NCBI GenBank assembly: GCA_000434475.1
Contig: FR879520.1
Location: 1-22,370 of the forward strand
From: Dialister sp. CAG:486
GTDB lineage: Bacteria; Bacillota; Negativicutes; Veillonellales; Dialisteraceae
Length of the DNA: 22,370 nt
Direction of reading: 5' to 3'
The position numbers and the translations under genes were made by a program. Positions within the stretch are counted from its first letter, which is position 1; each line of letters begins with the position of its first letter. Positions 12,749-20,760 of this stretch are shown one piece after another. Below the pieces are notes generated by a model. The model had not been told where the DNA came from and did not search any database. It saw nothing but the letters and a program-made list of their open reading frames with translations.

Positions 12749-13840
12749 TCACACCCCGTTCCCATTCTGGCCACTGTTGCCCAATAAGGCCGCCAGTGAG
12801 CCCTTCCCATAGCGGGATATTCCTTGAATTTCTGTATACCAGTCATTCCCGCGGGTATCCCCGACGTGCGTCAGCTCCATGACCTGGTAAATCCACTCAT
12901 CATCCAGCGGTGCCTGCTGCTGGCCGGGCGTCACGCTCGCCTCATTCGCCTGCACGTTTTTCAGTTTGATGAGAGACTGCAGGTGAATGGCCGGATTTAA
13001 AAGGATCCGGAAGGAAAGTCCAAACTGCACCTGCTGAGGCGTGCCGATGAGCCTGGTCTCCGGGGATACGACGATCGCTTCATCCTTTCCCACATCCTGC
13101 AAGCGGACGATGTTCAGATTGCCGTCTTCCACATAAAAAGAGGCCGCGTTTCCACGGCACACATTCTGTATATAGTCATAGGGACGGCCAAAGAACACCT
13201 TACCCCTTGGCAGCGATTGATCCGACAGTCCATCCGATACCTGATTCACCGGCGTCTTCTCTTCACTGTCATTCGCCACAGTCTCGATAATTTTTCGGGA
13301 ATTCAGTCCGCGGTTCACTGTCTTGGATATGAAATTGAGGTTCAGCTGCTGATCACCATCGATGGCCATGAGCGTCAGGACGTAGTCTACATTGGAATCG
13401 CGCGATCGAGATGGCCAGATGATCTTTCCGTCAAAAATTTTGCCGTACTGAAGGTCGACGGTCGTCTTGACTTCATTGCCCTCTTCATCTTTGGAAGTCT
13501 CCGTCTGCTCTGCCTGATACCCCGCCTCGATGATCAGACGGTCGCCTTCCATGACCAGCTTATCCTCGGTGTCGGCATTCAGATTATAGATGCGGACGAT
13601 GGCATAGAACCCGCCCCGGTCCCGTTTCTTATGGACCTCGAAGGTGCAGTGCAAGTCGGACACATTCAGCGCTTCCTCATCATTCTTGTCCGTGACCAGT
13701 ATCTTATACTTTCTTAACCAGAGAGCACCGTTAGGCCGCGTCAGTGTCGGCTTGGCATTGGGATCCGCCTTGTCCGCGCCCCACTGCTTGGCCAGCGTGG
13801 TCTCTACCGCCGCCCCAAGGGCAGCACTCGCAAAACTCAT
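12749..13840 (-). CDS. Baseplate hub protein (gp27/gpD-like)
   Basis: A 363-residue protein. The ATG at 13840 overlaps the plug gene stop by four bases; a longer frame to 13981 is a shadow of that gene. The N-terminal part (DLHCTFEVHKKRDRGGFYAIVRIYNLN and GDRLIIEAGY) and the segment GKIFDGKIIWPSRSRDSNVDYVLTLMAIDGD match the tail hub (late control gpD) type, in which two domains surround the spike. Later parts include RPYDYIQNVCRGNAASFYVEDGNLNIVRL and a final section ILLNPAIHLQSLIKLK...YQVMELTHVGDTRGNDWYTEIQGI. These are characteristic of hub proteins that hold the spike under the tail tube. Confidence 0.8.
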   Translation of the reverse strand: MSFASAALGAAVETTLAKQWGADKADPNAKPTLTRPNGALWLRKYKILVTDKNDEEALNVSDLHCTFEVHKKRDRGGFYAIVRIYNLNADTEDKLVMEGDRLIIEAGYQAEQTETSKDEEGNEVKTTVDLQYGKIFDGKIIWPSRSRDSNVDYVLTLMAIDGDQQLNLNFISKTVNRGLNSRKIIETVANDSEEKTPVNQVSDGLSDQSLPRGKVFFGRPYDYIQNVCRGNAASFYVEDGNLNIVRLQDVGKDEAIVVSPETRLIGTPQQVQFGLSFRILLNPAIHLQSLIKLKNVQANEASVTPGQQQAPLDDEWIYQVMELTHVGDTRGNDWYTEIQGISRYGKGSLAALLGNSGQNGNGV

Positions 13841-14172
13841 GATGCGTCCCCCCAGATTAAAACGAAGGTCGTCCCAAGTGTCTTGTTGTCCGGCTGCATG
13901 AGGAGCGTGTCGGAAACAGGCACGATGTATGCCTCCCCGATAGAAAGATGCCTGTACTGGCCAAGGAGATTTACCCCGCACACCAACGGCATCATGTCCA
14001 CTAAAAGGTCTCCCGTACTGTTGTCATAGATAGCGGCGATCCACGTATCATATAGATCCATATACCGGAGCACGAGCTTGATGTTGATGTTCCGCTTGCC
14101 GCCCTCCAGAGTGAGCTTGAATGTCTGCACAGACTGCGGCTGGCACGTCAAAGGTATTCTGCAGTAAGCCAT
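13837..14172 (-). CDS. Baseplate plug-type protein (Pam3 gp18-like)
   Basis: A 111-residue beta-rich protein, ATG at 14172 overlapping the preceding stop (ATGA); an upstream in-frame extension to 14277 is only the shadow of the neighbour. Features: QTFKLTLEGGKRNINIKLVLRYMDLYDTWIAAIYD, then LVCGVNLLGQYRHLSIGEAYIVPV and GTTFVLIWGD. This strand pattern matches small plug proteins found between the Dit-like protein and the hub in contractile phages such as Pam3, where they seal the tail tube before infection. The identification is by pattern and gene order. Confidence 0.7.
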   Translation of the reverse strand: MAYCRIPLTCQPQSVQTFKLTLEGGKRNINIKLVLRYMDLYDTWIAAIYDNSTGDLLVDMMPLVCGVNLLGQYRHLSIGEAYIVPVSDTLLMQPDNKTLGTTFVLIWGDAS

Positions 14173-14903
14173 CAGCCCTCGCCCCCTTTCGAAGCGTCTT
14201 CCATAGCTCGGATAGTCGATGTGGGATCCGGCGTCGGTTGGACTTCTCCGCGGTTCGCCCCCGCCCCACTCGTCCATTCACGAGCAGAGACTTTCTCCGT
14301 TGTCACATTTGCCAGAATCAGCTGCTGCAGGTTGACCGTGGCGCGCAGGCCGTAAAGCGTACTGGCGTCGTCGTTGACGGAAATCGAGCGGATGACCATA
14401 TTCTGATACTGGTTGAGGCGCGTCAGCACAGTGAAGGGAATACGTGCCGCCTGCAGCTCACAGAGCTTGCGGTATGCCGAGATGGACTTCGTATAGGCTC
14501 CCACCCACTGGCCGCGCACCATGGATGCCATGCAGTCACTCATGCCGATTTCCATGGTGATCTGTACCGGTTCCAAATACATATGATCCGAGATATTCGC
14601 CCCGGTCTGCACCGGGTGCGAGGTCACGACAGCGGTATGCTCCGTGGACACGTTCAGCACGGCATCGAAGAAAAATCCGGCGATGTTCGTCTTGCAGTAG
14701 ATGAGCTCGCCCTGTTCATGCGTCCCGGCCGCCCACTGGCGGGGAAAATACCCATCCTGAAACGCGGCTTCAAGAAACATTCCCTTGGACGGCAGCGTAG
14801 CTGTCCCGCCGATCAGCACCGCATTGAGGTTCCCGAGTGTCATTCCGGTCAGATTTCCAAGGCCGAGATGAGCGCCTCCTCCCAGAGATCCTAAGATATT
14901 CAT
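14172..14903 (-). CDS. Dit-like tail protein
   Basis: A 243-residue protein directly downstream of the tape measure gene. The middle part VSTEHTAVVTSHPVQTGANISDHMYLEPVQITMEIGMSD is the typical N-terminal Dit-like motif (V-T-x-H-P-V-x-x-G-x-x-I-S-D-H). Then follows a segment (AYRKLCELQAARIPFTVLTRLNQYQNMVIRSISVNDD) shared with such proteins. The last 30 residues are Pro/Ser/Gly-rich. Dit-like proteins form the ring that joins tail tube and hub. The start overlaps the tape measure stop (ATGA) with GAGGGG upstream. Confidence 0.8.
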   Translation of the reverse strand: MNILGSLGGGAHLGLGNLTGMTLGNLNAVLIGGTATLPSKGMFLEAAFQDGYFPRQWAAGTHEQGELIYCKTNIAGFFFDAVLNVSTEHTAVVTSHPVQTGANISDHMYLEPVQITMEIGMSDCMASMVRGQWVGAYTKSISAYRKLCELQAARIPFTVLTRLNQYQNMVIRSISVNDDASTLYGLRATVNLQQLILANVTTEKVSAREWTSGAGANRGEVQPTPDPTSTIRAMEDASKGGEG

Positions 14904-16951
14904 ACCAGCACCCCTCTCTGATACCTCGTAGAAATGGCATCAGCGACTGCGTTTCCGATGTCCTTGGCTGAGGCATTGCTATTCGTGACATTCACGTGGA
15001 TATCTCCGAATGAAATCCTGCTGCCGCCGCTATAGCCGGTCTGTACGAATCCATTACTGCCTGTGCCAGCCGTCGCTGCGTAGCTGTTTGGATTTACTGC
15101 AAAGGAGGATGTACTTACAAAATTGTTGTCGTATGCATTCTGCGCCCTGTTTACGCGATCCACCTGCACGCCATAGCCTTGATCCTCTGGACTTTCGTAC
15201 TCATGAAGCAGCCGTCGCGTCATGCTGTCCACATCGTCCGTCGTCTTCATTTCCTGGTACAGGTCGCCGTAATCTTCCTCAAGCTCCTTCATGAAGAAGG
15301 CCAGCTGCAGGCGCAGGTCGTTGATGGGCCGCCCCTGCTCGATGGCGAAATCGTAGAGTGCTCCCTTTCTTCCTGCATCTGTCCACTGCGCAAGGCCAAA
15401 TCCGACACCGTCGTTTATAAATTCATCCCGGCTCATATCGCCATTAAGGAGGCGCCGCAAGTAGATTTCCTTCTCCTCCTGGCTTCCTTTCTGTACGTTG
15501 TTAGGATCTACATTCGACTCCGCCGAGAAATTACCGATAGCCGCGGCCGCTCCCTCTTTCGTGAACCCACCGTCCTTCGTGAGTATGTTCATCGCGGCCG
15601 CTGTATTTGCTTTCTCATCAGCAGAAGATGCAAATACACCACTAAGAATGCGCCCCCAAGGGCTGTTCTTGGCCGCTGACTGAACGACGACACCTAAGAG
15701 CTTGGCCGCCCCTACGAAATCGCCTCGAAGGCAAAGAGCAATGGAAGCGATGAGCTTCCCGACCATCCCGGCCATGCGGCCTAGGTCTTTCAATGCCCAA
15801 GAGATGAATTCTCCGATGGATGTCCAGAATGAGCGCTGGCGAGACTTCTCCTTCTCGTCGGTATTCTTGGTGATGGTGTCGAAAAGGTCGGCGATGGCGT
15901 CGAATAAATCCCCAACACCGTCCTTCAACTCGGAAAGACCGTCTGACCAGGACTCACGAATACCATCCCAGTCGATGCCTTCTACGAATTTGGTCACGAT
16001 GTAATCGAGGCCATCCGCGATGCCTTTCAGGATTTCCTTGATGGAATCGGAGATAGTGGAGAGCGTATCTCCCTCTAAGAAATTCAGCAGCTTCTCCCAC
16101 ACGGGAGCGAGCGTCTTAGACGACTTCCACCCATTCATGTAGTAGACGAAGTCCTCGAGGAGCAGAAGAGCCCCGCCGATCGCGATCAGGAATTTACCAA
16201 AAGGACCGGCCATGATAAAGGCCCCGACCGTCGCAAAGATCGCTCCCCACTTTTTCACATTCGCAGGAAGGCCGTCTATAAAGCGATAAACGGAACCGAT
16301 GACCGACTTCAATACTTTGAGTGCACTCAGCCCGACGGACACGACGTGACCTAAAAACTCCGCGATTTTCTTCGCGATCTGCGGCATGTTCTTCCCGAGC
16401 TTGTCGTTCATCCACTGTATAAACTGTTGGAATTCCTTGATGAATGGCTGCAGGTATTTGATGAGGTAGTAGGTTACCCACTCCTTCAGCATTTTCAGCT
16501 TCACCTGAAGAGACTGGATGTCATATCCGATTTCTCGGATCCATTTCAGCTGCCGGTCGGCATCGATCGGCGTGGCCAGCTGGTTCATCTCACTTCGTAA
16601 ACGGAAGAACTGCTCGCGAAGCTCCGGGATCCATGCCAGATCTTCCTCCGACACCCCCATGACCTTCATGGCAGTAGAGAGTGCCTTGGCGCTGTCCTTG
16701 GTGATCCACATCTGATTCGCCAGCCGTTTGAACTGCATGTCGGCCGCGGCCACACTCTTGATGGTATCGATGGCCGCCTTGCCGATCGCCGCGAATCCGG
16801 TCACTGCCGCTGCAGCCGCCGCAAGGCCTTTGATGTTCTTCAGGGCATTCATGAGCTGATTCAGAGCAGCCATGGCGGCATTAAAGGAATTGGTATCAAT
16901 GTCCGCAGACAGTTTGACCAGGTATTCCCCCATCGTTTCGACTGGATTCAT
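14900..16951 (-). CDS. Tape measure protein with embedded tail lysozyme domain
   Basis: A 683-residue protein, the longest in the window. Residues 1-230 are helical and Lys/Leu-rich. A hydrophobic stretch lies at about 235-272 (GAIFATVGAFIMAGPFGKFLIAIGGALLLL). A long helical middle follows to about 450. Residues of about 450-612 form a tail-lysozyme-type domain: AAIGNFSAESNVDP with probable catalytic Glu478, then GFGLAQWTDAGRKGAL (517-532). The C-terminus returns to SFGDIHVNVTNSNASAKDIGNAVADAI, a frequent tape measure ending. It fixes tail length and, after entry into the cell envelope, probably opens local murein. The ATG at 16951 has AAGGAG upstream and overlaps the chaperone frame by four bases. 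A second Met seven residues in is possible. Confidence 0.9.
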   Translation of the reverse strand: MNPVETMGEYLVKLSADIDTNSFNAAMAALNQLMNALKNIKGLAAAAAAVTGFAAIGKAAIDTIKSVAAADMQFKRLANQMWITKDSAKALSTAMKVMGVSEEDLAWIPELREQFFRLRSEMNQLATPIDADRQLKWIREIGYDIQSLQVKLKMLKEWVTYYLIKYLQPFIKEFQQFIQWMNDKLGKNMPQIAKKIAEFLGHVVSVGLSALKVLKSVIGSVYRFIDGLPANVKKWGAIFATVGAFIMAGPFGKFLIAIGGALLLLEDFVYYMNGWKSSKTLAPVWEKLLNFLEGDTLSTISDSIKEILKGIADGLDYIVTKFVEGIDWDGIRESWSDGLSELKDGVGDLFDAIADLFDTITKNTDEKEKSRQRSFWTSIGEFISWALKDLGRMAGMVGKLIASIALCLRGDFVGAAKLLGVVVQSAAKNSPWGRILSGVFASSADEKANTAAAMNILTKDGGFTKEGAAAAIGNFSAESNVDPNNVQKGSQEEKEIYLRRLLNGDMSRDEFINDGVGFGLAQWTDAGRKGALYDFAIEQGRPINDLRLQLAFFMKELEEDYGDLYQEMKTTDDVDSMTRRLLHEYESPEDQGYGVQVDRVNRAQNAYDNNFVSTSSFAVNPNSYAATAGTGSNGFVQTGYSGGSRISFGDIHVNVTNSNASAKDIGNAVADAISTRYQRGVLV

Positions 16952-17145
16952 CGATTTCTCCTTTCTGCCGCTTCCTGGGCCCTCTTGGCATTGATGGCCT
17001 TTACGGCCATGATTTCATGCGCGTCGAGTAAATCGTCAAAGTCATATGTCCCATCAAACACTTCGTGCTGCCGCCACATGCCGGCGGCCACCGGCGCATA
17101 CGCGAAGGCGTCAATGGTCGGATAGACATATGGTTCAAAGGGCAT
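16948..17145 (-). CDS. Tail assembly chaperone, frameshift extension (65-codon open frame)
   Basis: This frame of 65 codons starts ATG two bases after the chaperone stop, but has no ribosome binding site next to that ATG. Read in the -1 frame, the chaperone coding sequence continues without a stop from the slippery site at 17184-17190 through this frame, giving a fusion of 207 residues (129 from the chaperone plus 78). The product ends in a charged helix (INAKRAQEAAERRNR). In lambda, P2 and many others the second tail chaperone part is expressed in just this way, before the tape measure gene. Expressed alone, it would be a 65-residue orphan protein. Confidence 0.7.
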   Translation of the reverse strand: MPFEPYVYPTIDAFAYAPVAAGMWRQHEVFDGTYDFDDLLDAHEIMAVKAINAKRAQEAAERRNR

Positions 17146-17147
17146 TG

Positions 17148-17570
17148 TTACTTGGCCGGTTTCTGGATCAGGCCGGCTCCTTGAAAAAAATCGCCGATGT
17201 TGAACATCAGCGCCTGTACCGAGAGCTGCATGACTGTCGGAGCGTCATAGCAGAGATCCTCATCAGTAAACGATCCGTCCGCCTTGATGACCGGCACCGG
17301 CATATCCACACCATTCGTCTCTACCAGCTTCACGACGGTGCGGAGCAGCATGGTCTGGATTTCATCGAATTCCTCGCGGGGCATAGAGGGCAGCGCATTG
17401 GCCGCCGCCGTGATGGCATCCTGCTTATTCATGCTCTTGATGGTAGAAAGGGCCGGCGCGATCACCGCCGCCGCTTTCATGGCCAGATAGGATGCCGAAC
17501 GGGCATCCATCTTCCCCAGGCGGTATTTAGCGCCGCCCGCCTCAATCACTTTTGTCTTCTGTTTCAGCAT
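17148..17570 (-). CDS. Tail assembly chaperone
   Basis: A 140-residue protein between tail tube and tape measure genes, the usual chaperone place. It carries KVIEAGGAKYRLGKMDARSASYLAMKAAAVIAPAL, a helical middle with Met/Leu-rich stretches (MLLRTVVKLVET), and an acidic segment (GSFTDEDLCYDAP) before the C-terminal MQLSVQALMFNIGDFF. The KYRLGKMDARSASYLAMKAA stretch resembles phage tail assembly chaperones of the short TAC type. GGAGG lies seven bases before the ATG at 17570. It would bind the tape measure protein while the tube assembles. Normal translation ends at 17148, and frameshifting would extend it. Confidence 0.75.
   Translation of the reverse strand: MLKQKTKVIEAGGAKYRLGKMDARSASYLAMKAAAVIAPALSTIKSMNKQDAITAAANALPSMPREEFDEIQTMLLRTVVKLVETNGVDMPVPVIKADGSFTDEDLCYDAPTVMQLSVQALMFNIGDFFQGAGLIQKPAK
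17155..17190 (-). promoter_or_regulatory. Candidate -1 programmed frameshift signal in the tail chaperone gene
   Basis: Reading on the minus strand, the T-TTT-TTT heptamer (17184-17190) lies in the phase needed for simultaneous -1 slippage, with zero-frame codons GAT TTT TTT CAA. Six bases later GCCGG (17173-17177) can pair with CCGGC (17155-17159) around a 13-base loop. The -1 frame is open from here through the downstream small gene, and the zero-frame stop comes only 11 codons after the slip. This is the architecture known for phage tail chaperones (lambda G/GT, P2 E/E'). Confidence 0.75.
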
Positions 17571-17602
17571 TATGGTTCCTCCGGTATAAAAAATGCTTCA
17601 CA

Positions 17603-18046
17603 TTAGATCGGGTTATTCACGATATCTGCGCACATGAGCTGCCACGTCACGCGGCCGCCCTGCGACTGATAAGGCGTGTCAGGTTCTTTGGAAGGAGACA
17701 CGCCGACGCAGACGTGGGTATTCCCTAGATGTCCGTTTCGGATCAAGATGGTGGTGCTGGCCCACTTGGAGGTGGGAGAATTCCATAATTTCTGGAACCA
17801 TCCGTTCAGCCATTTATTAAGCGGACTGGTCTGCTGCACCTCAATAGTTACAGTCCCGTTATTGCCTGGCACCTTAGATACCATGACCGATCCGTCGGCC
17901 GCAATGTCATGCGTGGTGCGCTCCGTTGATTTTGAGATCGTAATCGATCCAACGCCTTTCCCGGTAAATACGTAGTCCTCCATTAAACCGCAATGGATCG
18001 AACCGACCACATCCGAGAAAGAGTAGGTAGATAAAGCTCCATTCAT
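17603..18046 (-). CDS. Tail tube protein (DUF3277)
   Basis: A 147-residue protein with the DUF3277 pattern: STYSFSDVVGSIHCGLMEDYVFTGKGVGSITISKS, then DIAADGSVMVSKVPGNNGTVTIEVQQTSPLNKWLNGWF and a final GGRVTWQLMCADI. The G-A-D-G-S-V-M-like core is characteristic. Such proteins stack as the inner tube through which DNA passes. It follows the sheath gene at once, 14 bases apart, with GGAGGTG before the ATG, as in other contractile phages. Confidence 0.85.
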   Translation of the reverse strand: MNGALSTYSFSDVVGSIHCGLMEDYVFTGKGVGSITISKSTERTTHDIAADGSVMVSKVPGNNGTVTIEVQQTSPLNKWLNGWFQKLWNSPTSKWASTTILIRNGHLGNTHVCVGVSPSKEPDTPYQSQGGRVTWQLMCADIVNNPI

Positions 18047-18060
18047 ACTTTTTCACCTCC

Positions 18061-19203
18061 CTAGCGATTGACGTTGACCGCAATGGTCACATAATGAATA
18101 GCGCCGGCAGTCTTGATGCATACGTAGATCGGAGGCGCCTTGCGCGCATCGCGATCGGCCTGAGACTGGTCGGCAACCGGCTCGGAGAGGACGATATAGC
18201 CTGCATCGAGCGTGGTGCCATTCTTCAGGGTGAGCACAGTGCCGCCATTCCATACGCCTGGTGCTATGAATCCGGAATTGACGAATTTTTCGCAAGCGGT
18301 ATTGATGACAGCCACGATGCTGTTTACGCCGGGCTCCGTATCAGGAATCTTCGGCTGGCTGGTCAGGAGATCCATGACCGACAGCACGATTTCATTCTTC
18401 AGCATGTCGAGGTTCAGGACTTCGTCGAAGTATGTACCATCCGCCATGCATCCTTCCTGCAGGACGTCGTAGGCATCCGAGCGGCGCACATACACATTGC
18501 CGTTCACTCCTGCAGTCTCGCTATCCCCGCACACATACAGTACCTGAGTTTCGGACAGGTCGTCCGTCGATACGCCGGGCAGTTTCTTGTAGGCGAGCGT
18601 GAACGCGGAATTGTTGAGACCGGTGTTCTGTCCCATTGCATAGCCCATGACGGCAGCGACGGCATGACTGGTGCCGCTGTACATACCGAAGGAGCGTCTG
18701 TAATTCTTCGATTTCAGGCGCTTAAAGATGGCGTCAGTCTGCTCGCCCACGTCGCCTGTTACTGTGTTCGAGAGATTCGAATCATCGGAAGTGGTATAGG
18801 CGAGGAGTGTGTCCGGGCTGGCTGCCTCTGCCCATTCTGCCAGCTGAAGGATATCAGCGTCTTTGGCTTCGAGCGGAATCAGTACATACCATTCCCCATT
18901 CTTTTCCCGGCAGGCCTTAGCTGCAGCGAGGAACGATTCTTCTTCACCCTTCACCCCGACGGCCAGCTTGGTCGGGCCGGATGTCGCGGAGAAATACAGC
19001 GACGCTGCCGTGTATTCCGGGTTATCCGTAGTGAATCCATCCTGCAGCATGGCGGAAACGCTGGTGTAGATTTTGACGCGTTCGCCTGTACTGATGGCCG
19101 TGCTAGGGCCAAGGATCAGCGCCACATTGAAACCTTTTCTGGCAGCCGAGCGAGAGGCCAGATTGACCTGCACATTGACGATTGTTTTTAAATCAAGCTG
19201 CAT
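18061..19203 (-). CDS. Tail sheath protein (DUF3383)
   Basis: A 380-residue protein beginning MQLDLKTIVNVQVNLASRSAARKGFNVALILG, the typical DUF3383 start. It continues with GFTTDNPEYTAASLYFS, a segment reading KSKNYRRSFGMYSGTSHAVAAVMGYAMGQN (the conserved central A-A-x-M-G-x-A region), and GGTVLTLKNGTTLDAGYIVLSEP. DUF3383 proteins are contractile sheath proteins. Contraction of this sheath drives the tube through the envelope. It has AAAGGAT as ribosome binding site and is separated from the tail terminator gene by only three bases. Confidence 0.88.
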   Translation of the reverse strand: MQLDLKTIVNVQVNLASRSAARKGFNVALILGPSTAISTGERVKIYTSVSAMLQDGFTTDNPEYTAASLYFSATSGPTKLAVGVKGEEESFLAAAKACREKNGEWYVLIPLEAKDADILQLAEWAEAASPDTLLAYTTSDDSNLSNTVTGDVGEQTDAIFKRLKSKNYRRSFGMYSGTSHAVAAVMGYAMGQNTGLNNSAFTLAYKKLPGVSTDDLSETQVLYVCGDSETAGVNGNVYVRRSDAYDVLQEGCMADGTYFDEVLNLDMLKNEIVLSVMDLLTSQPKIPDTEPGVNSIVAVINTACEKFVNSGFIAPGVWNGGTVLTLKNGTTLDAGYIVLSEPVADQSQADRDARKAPPIYVCIKTAGAIHYVTIAVNVNR

Positions 19204-19206
19204 GTT

Positions 19207-19803
19207 TTATCCTTTCTTTATTATAATTCCGCTGTCCGTCTGGACGCGGTGCGATTCGCCGGGCGGATTGGCGTGGATAGTCACCGGCACCTTCTCGATG
19301 GCCTTCACGTCCTCATCCCAACGCATGAGGTAGTTGAAGCGGAGTGTTAGGTCTGCCCTGTCCCACCACATGTTTTGGTAATTCTCGGGAACGTACTGCG
19401 GTGTCTCTGCAGATGGGATGATCATGATGCCGGCTTTCCGCAGTACGTCGGAGCCGTCAAGGAAGGCATGTTTGACTTCCAGAAGATGATCGTATCCATT
19501 CGGCCCATAGGCCGTGAAAGAAATCTGCAGCACACGGTTCATATAATGCCGGCAGATGAGATCACGCCCAGCGTCTTCCCATACTTCATGGATCGGCTGG
19601 GTGGTCTCATCACCGCCCGCATCATGGAACGTAATAAAAATGACATCATCGTTCACTGTCCAGTCTGGCTTCCCAAAGGTGCTGTAAGTCAGACGAACAG
19701 GTGGCTTTAAGGTCCTGTACTTTTTATCCGGATCCTCCCCGATCGCGGCCATGGTCGCTCTGTAGAATAGCCGCATGATTTCCTTCCGTGTAAGGTTAGG
19801 CAT
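19207..19803 (-). CDS. Neck/tail terminator protein
   Basis: A 198-residue protein with ATG at 19803 preferred over a TTG at 19818, because GGGGAGG lies right before the ATG. It includes DKKYRTLKPPVRLTYSTFGKPDWTVNDDVIFITFHDAGGDET, then HEVWEDAGRDLICRHYMNRVLQISFTAYGPNGYDHLLEVKHAFL. The pattern resembles the neck terminator type (LIC_12616-like), which closes the tail end below the head. The eight-base overlap with the upstream neck gene and the sheath gene that follows fit this role. Confidence 0.6.
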   Translation of the reverse strand: MPNLTRKEIMRLFYRATMAAIGEDPDKKYRTLKPPVRLTYSTFGKPDWTVNDDVIFITFHDAGGDETTQPIHEVWEDAGRDLICRHYMNRVLQISFTAYGPNGYDHLLEVKHAFLDGSDVLRKAGIMIIPSAETPQYVPENYQNMWWDRADLTLRFNYLMRWDEDVKAIEKVPVTIHANPPGESHRVQTDSGIIIKKG

Positions 19804-20179
19804 CAGGCACCTCCCCAAGTACTCTCATAGCGATCGATCGATAGAACCCATAGTCTGCGTCAGGCGTCACCGAATAGATACGGTACTCCTCTCCGCGCCA
19901 TACTAGGATATCAGAGAAATTCGAAGAATCATTGATCTCACCCGTTACGTACAGGCGCTCCGTCGTCAGCACCTTCATGGCGCCAGACTGCCGGTCGCCT
20001 TCCGGAACCATGCTGAGGTCTCGGGCACTTGCTACCGTTACGATTCCGCGTAAATGAAGGGTCGATGGGGGAGTCGTGTCAGAGACGAAATCCCCATCTT
20101 CCCACATGCCGGAGGACCGCTTGATAGTGATGCCATGCGAGAGCATCGGCGAGTGTATCACTGTGGCCAGGTTAATCAT
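19796..20179 (-). CDS. Head-tail connector / neck protein
   Basis: A 127-residue protein. A TTG at 20185 is open, but AGGAG is correctly spaced only for the ATG at 20179. Features: beta-rich stretch LHLRGIVTVASARDLSMVPEGDRQSGAMKVLTTERLYVTGE and a motif LVWRGEEYRIYSVTPDADYGFYRSIAMRVL. The W-R-G-x-x-Y-R-I/V pattern is often found in small head-tail adaptors. The precise neck position is not certain. Coupled by near-overlap to both neighbours. Confidence 0.55.
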   Translation of the reverse strand: MINLATVIHSPMLSHGITIKRSSGMWEDGDFVSDTTPPSTLHLRGIVTVASARDLSMVPEGDRQSGAMKVLTTERLYVTGEINDSSNFSDILVWRGEEYRIYSVTPDADYGFYRSIAMRVLGEVPDA

Positions 20180-20181
20180 AG

Positions 20182-20760
20182 TCAATCACTCCTAACCACA
20201 TAGGTAATGGCCTTTCTCATCGCGCCGGTATCAATCAAAGGCTTATCGCTCTTCTTTTTTGCAATGGTGACGGGCGAATTGGCTGGCCAGTTATTTCTCG
20301 GATCATCGAACCACTCGCGGCATACATTCTGCGCGAGAAGTCCCGTCCGTGTAATGGCACGCTCCACCCCATCGCCATCGGCGGATGCCGTGGCCTGATA
20401 TATCTTTTTAAATTCGGCTGCGATCCTGACCTTGTTGGCCGCAAGCGCCGGTTCAATGACCGGGCGAGGCGGCGAGTGCCAGAGAGGCGAGCCATGAGAC
20501 TGGATGTATAGGGAAAAGGCTGCGGAATACTTGAGCCCCCGAGCCATGTTCTGATCCATCTCTTCGATCATAGGGCGCCGGCGGATGCCGTGGGTGTGAA
20601 TGTAGAGGAGATCCGCATTGCCGATCTCCCCACCTTTACGGCTGTTCGCTGCCTGCGGAATACCGACATAGATATGCCGTTTCTGTAGGCCGCGCAGACG
20701 GGAAAAGAGCCCGGCAATGCCGCCGTTGTACTCCTTGTGTTCCACTTTCGCATTCACCAT
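20182..20760 (-). CDS. Tail completion protein (HK97 gp10-like)
   Basis: A 192-residue protein. Motifs: RHIYVGIPQAANSRKGGEIGNADLLYIHTHGIRRRPMIEEMDQN, in which the glycine-rich ring segment and H-T-H-G-x-x-R-R are typical for this group, then PPRPVIEPALAANKVRIAAEFKKIY, and the end DKPLIDTGAMRKAITYVV with the D-T-G-x-M-R core. Such proteins complete the head-tail junction. The start overlaps the DUF4054 gene by seven bases. Confidence 0.65.
   Translation of the reverse strand: MVNAKVEHKEYNGGIAGLFSRLRGLQKRHIYVGIPQAANSRKGGEIGNADLLYIHTHGIRRRPMIEEMDQNMARGLKYSAAFSLYIQSHGSPLWHSPPRPVIEPALAANKVRIAAEFKKIYQATASADGDGVERAITRTGLLAQNVCREWFDDPRNNWPANSPVTIAKKKSDKPLIDTGAMRKAITYVVRSD

Noticed and set aside
14121..14894. 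Plus-strand frame opposite the Dit-like gene
   Set aside because: Shadow with no family pattern and no support from gene order.
18094..19191. Plus-strand frame of 365 codons opposite the sheath gene
   Set aside because: Antisense shadow. The minus-strand frame shows the DUF3383 pattern and good ribosome binding sites, while the shadow has neither.
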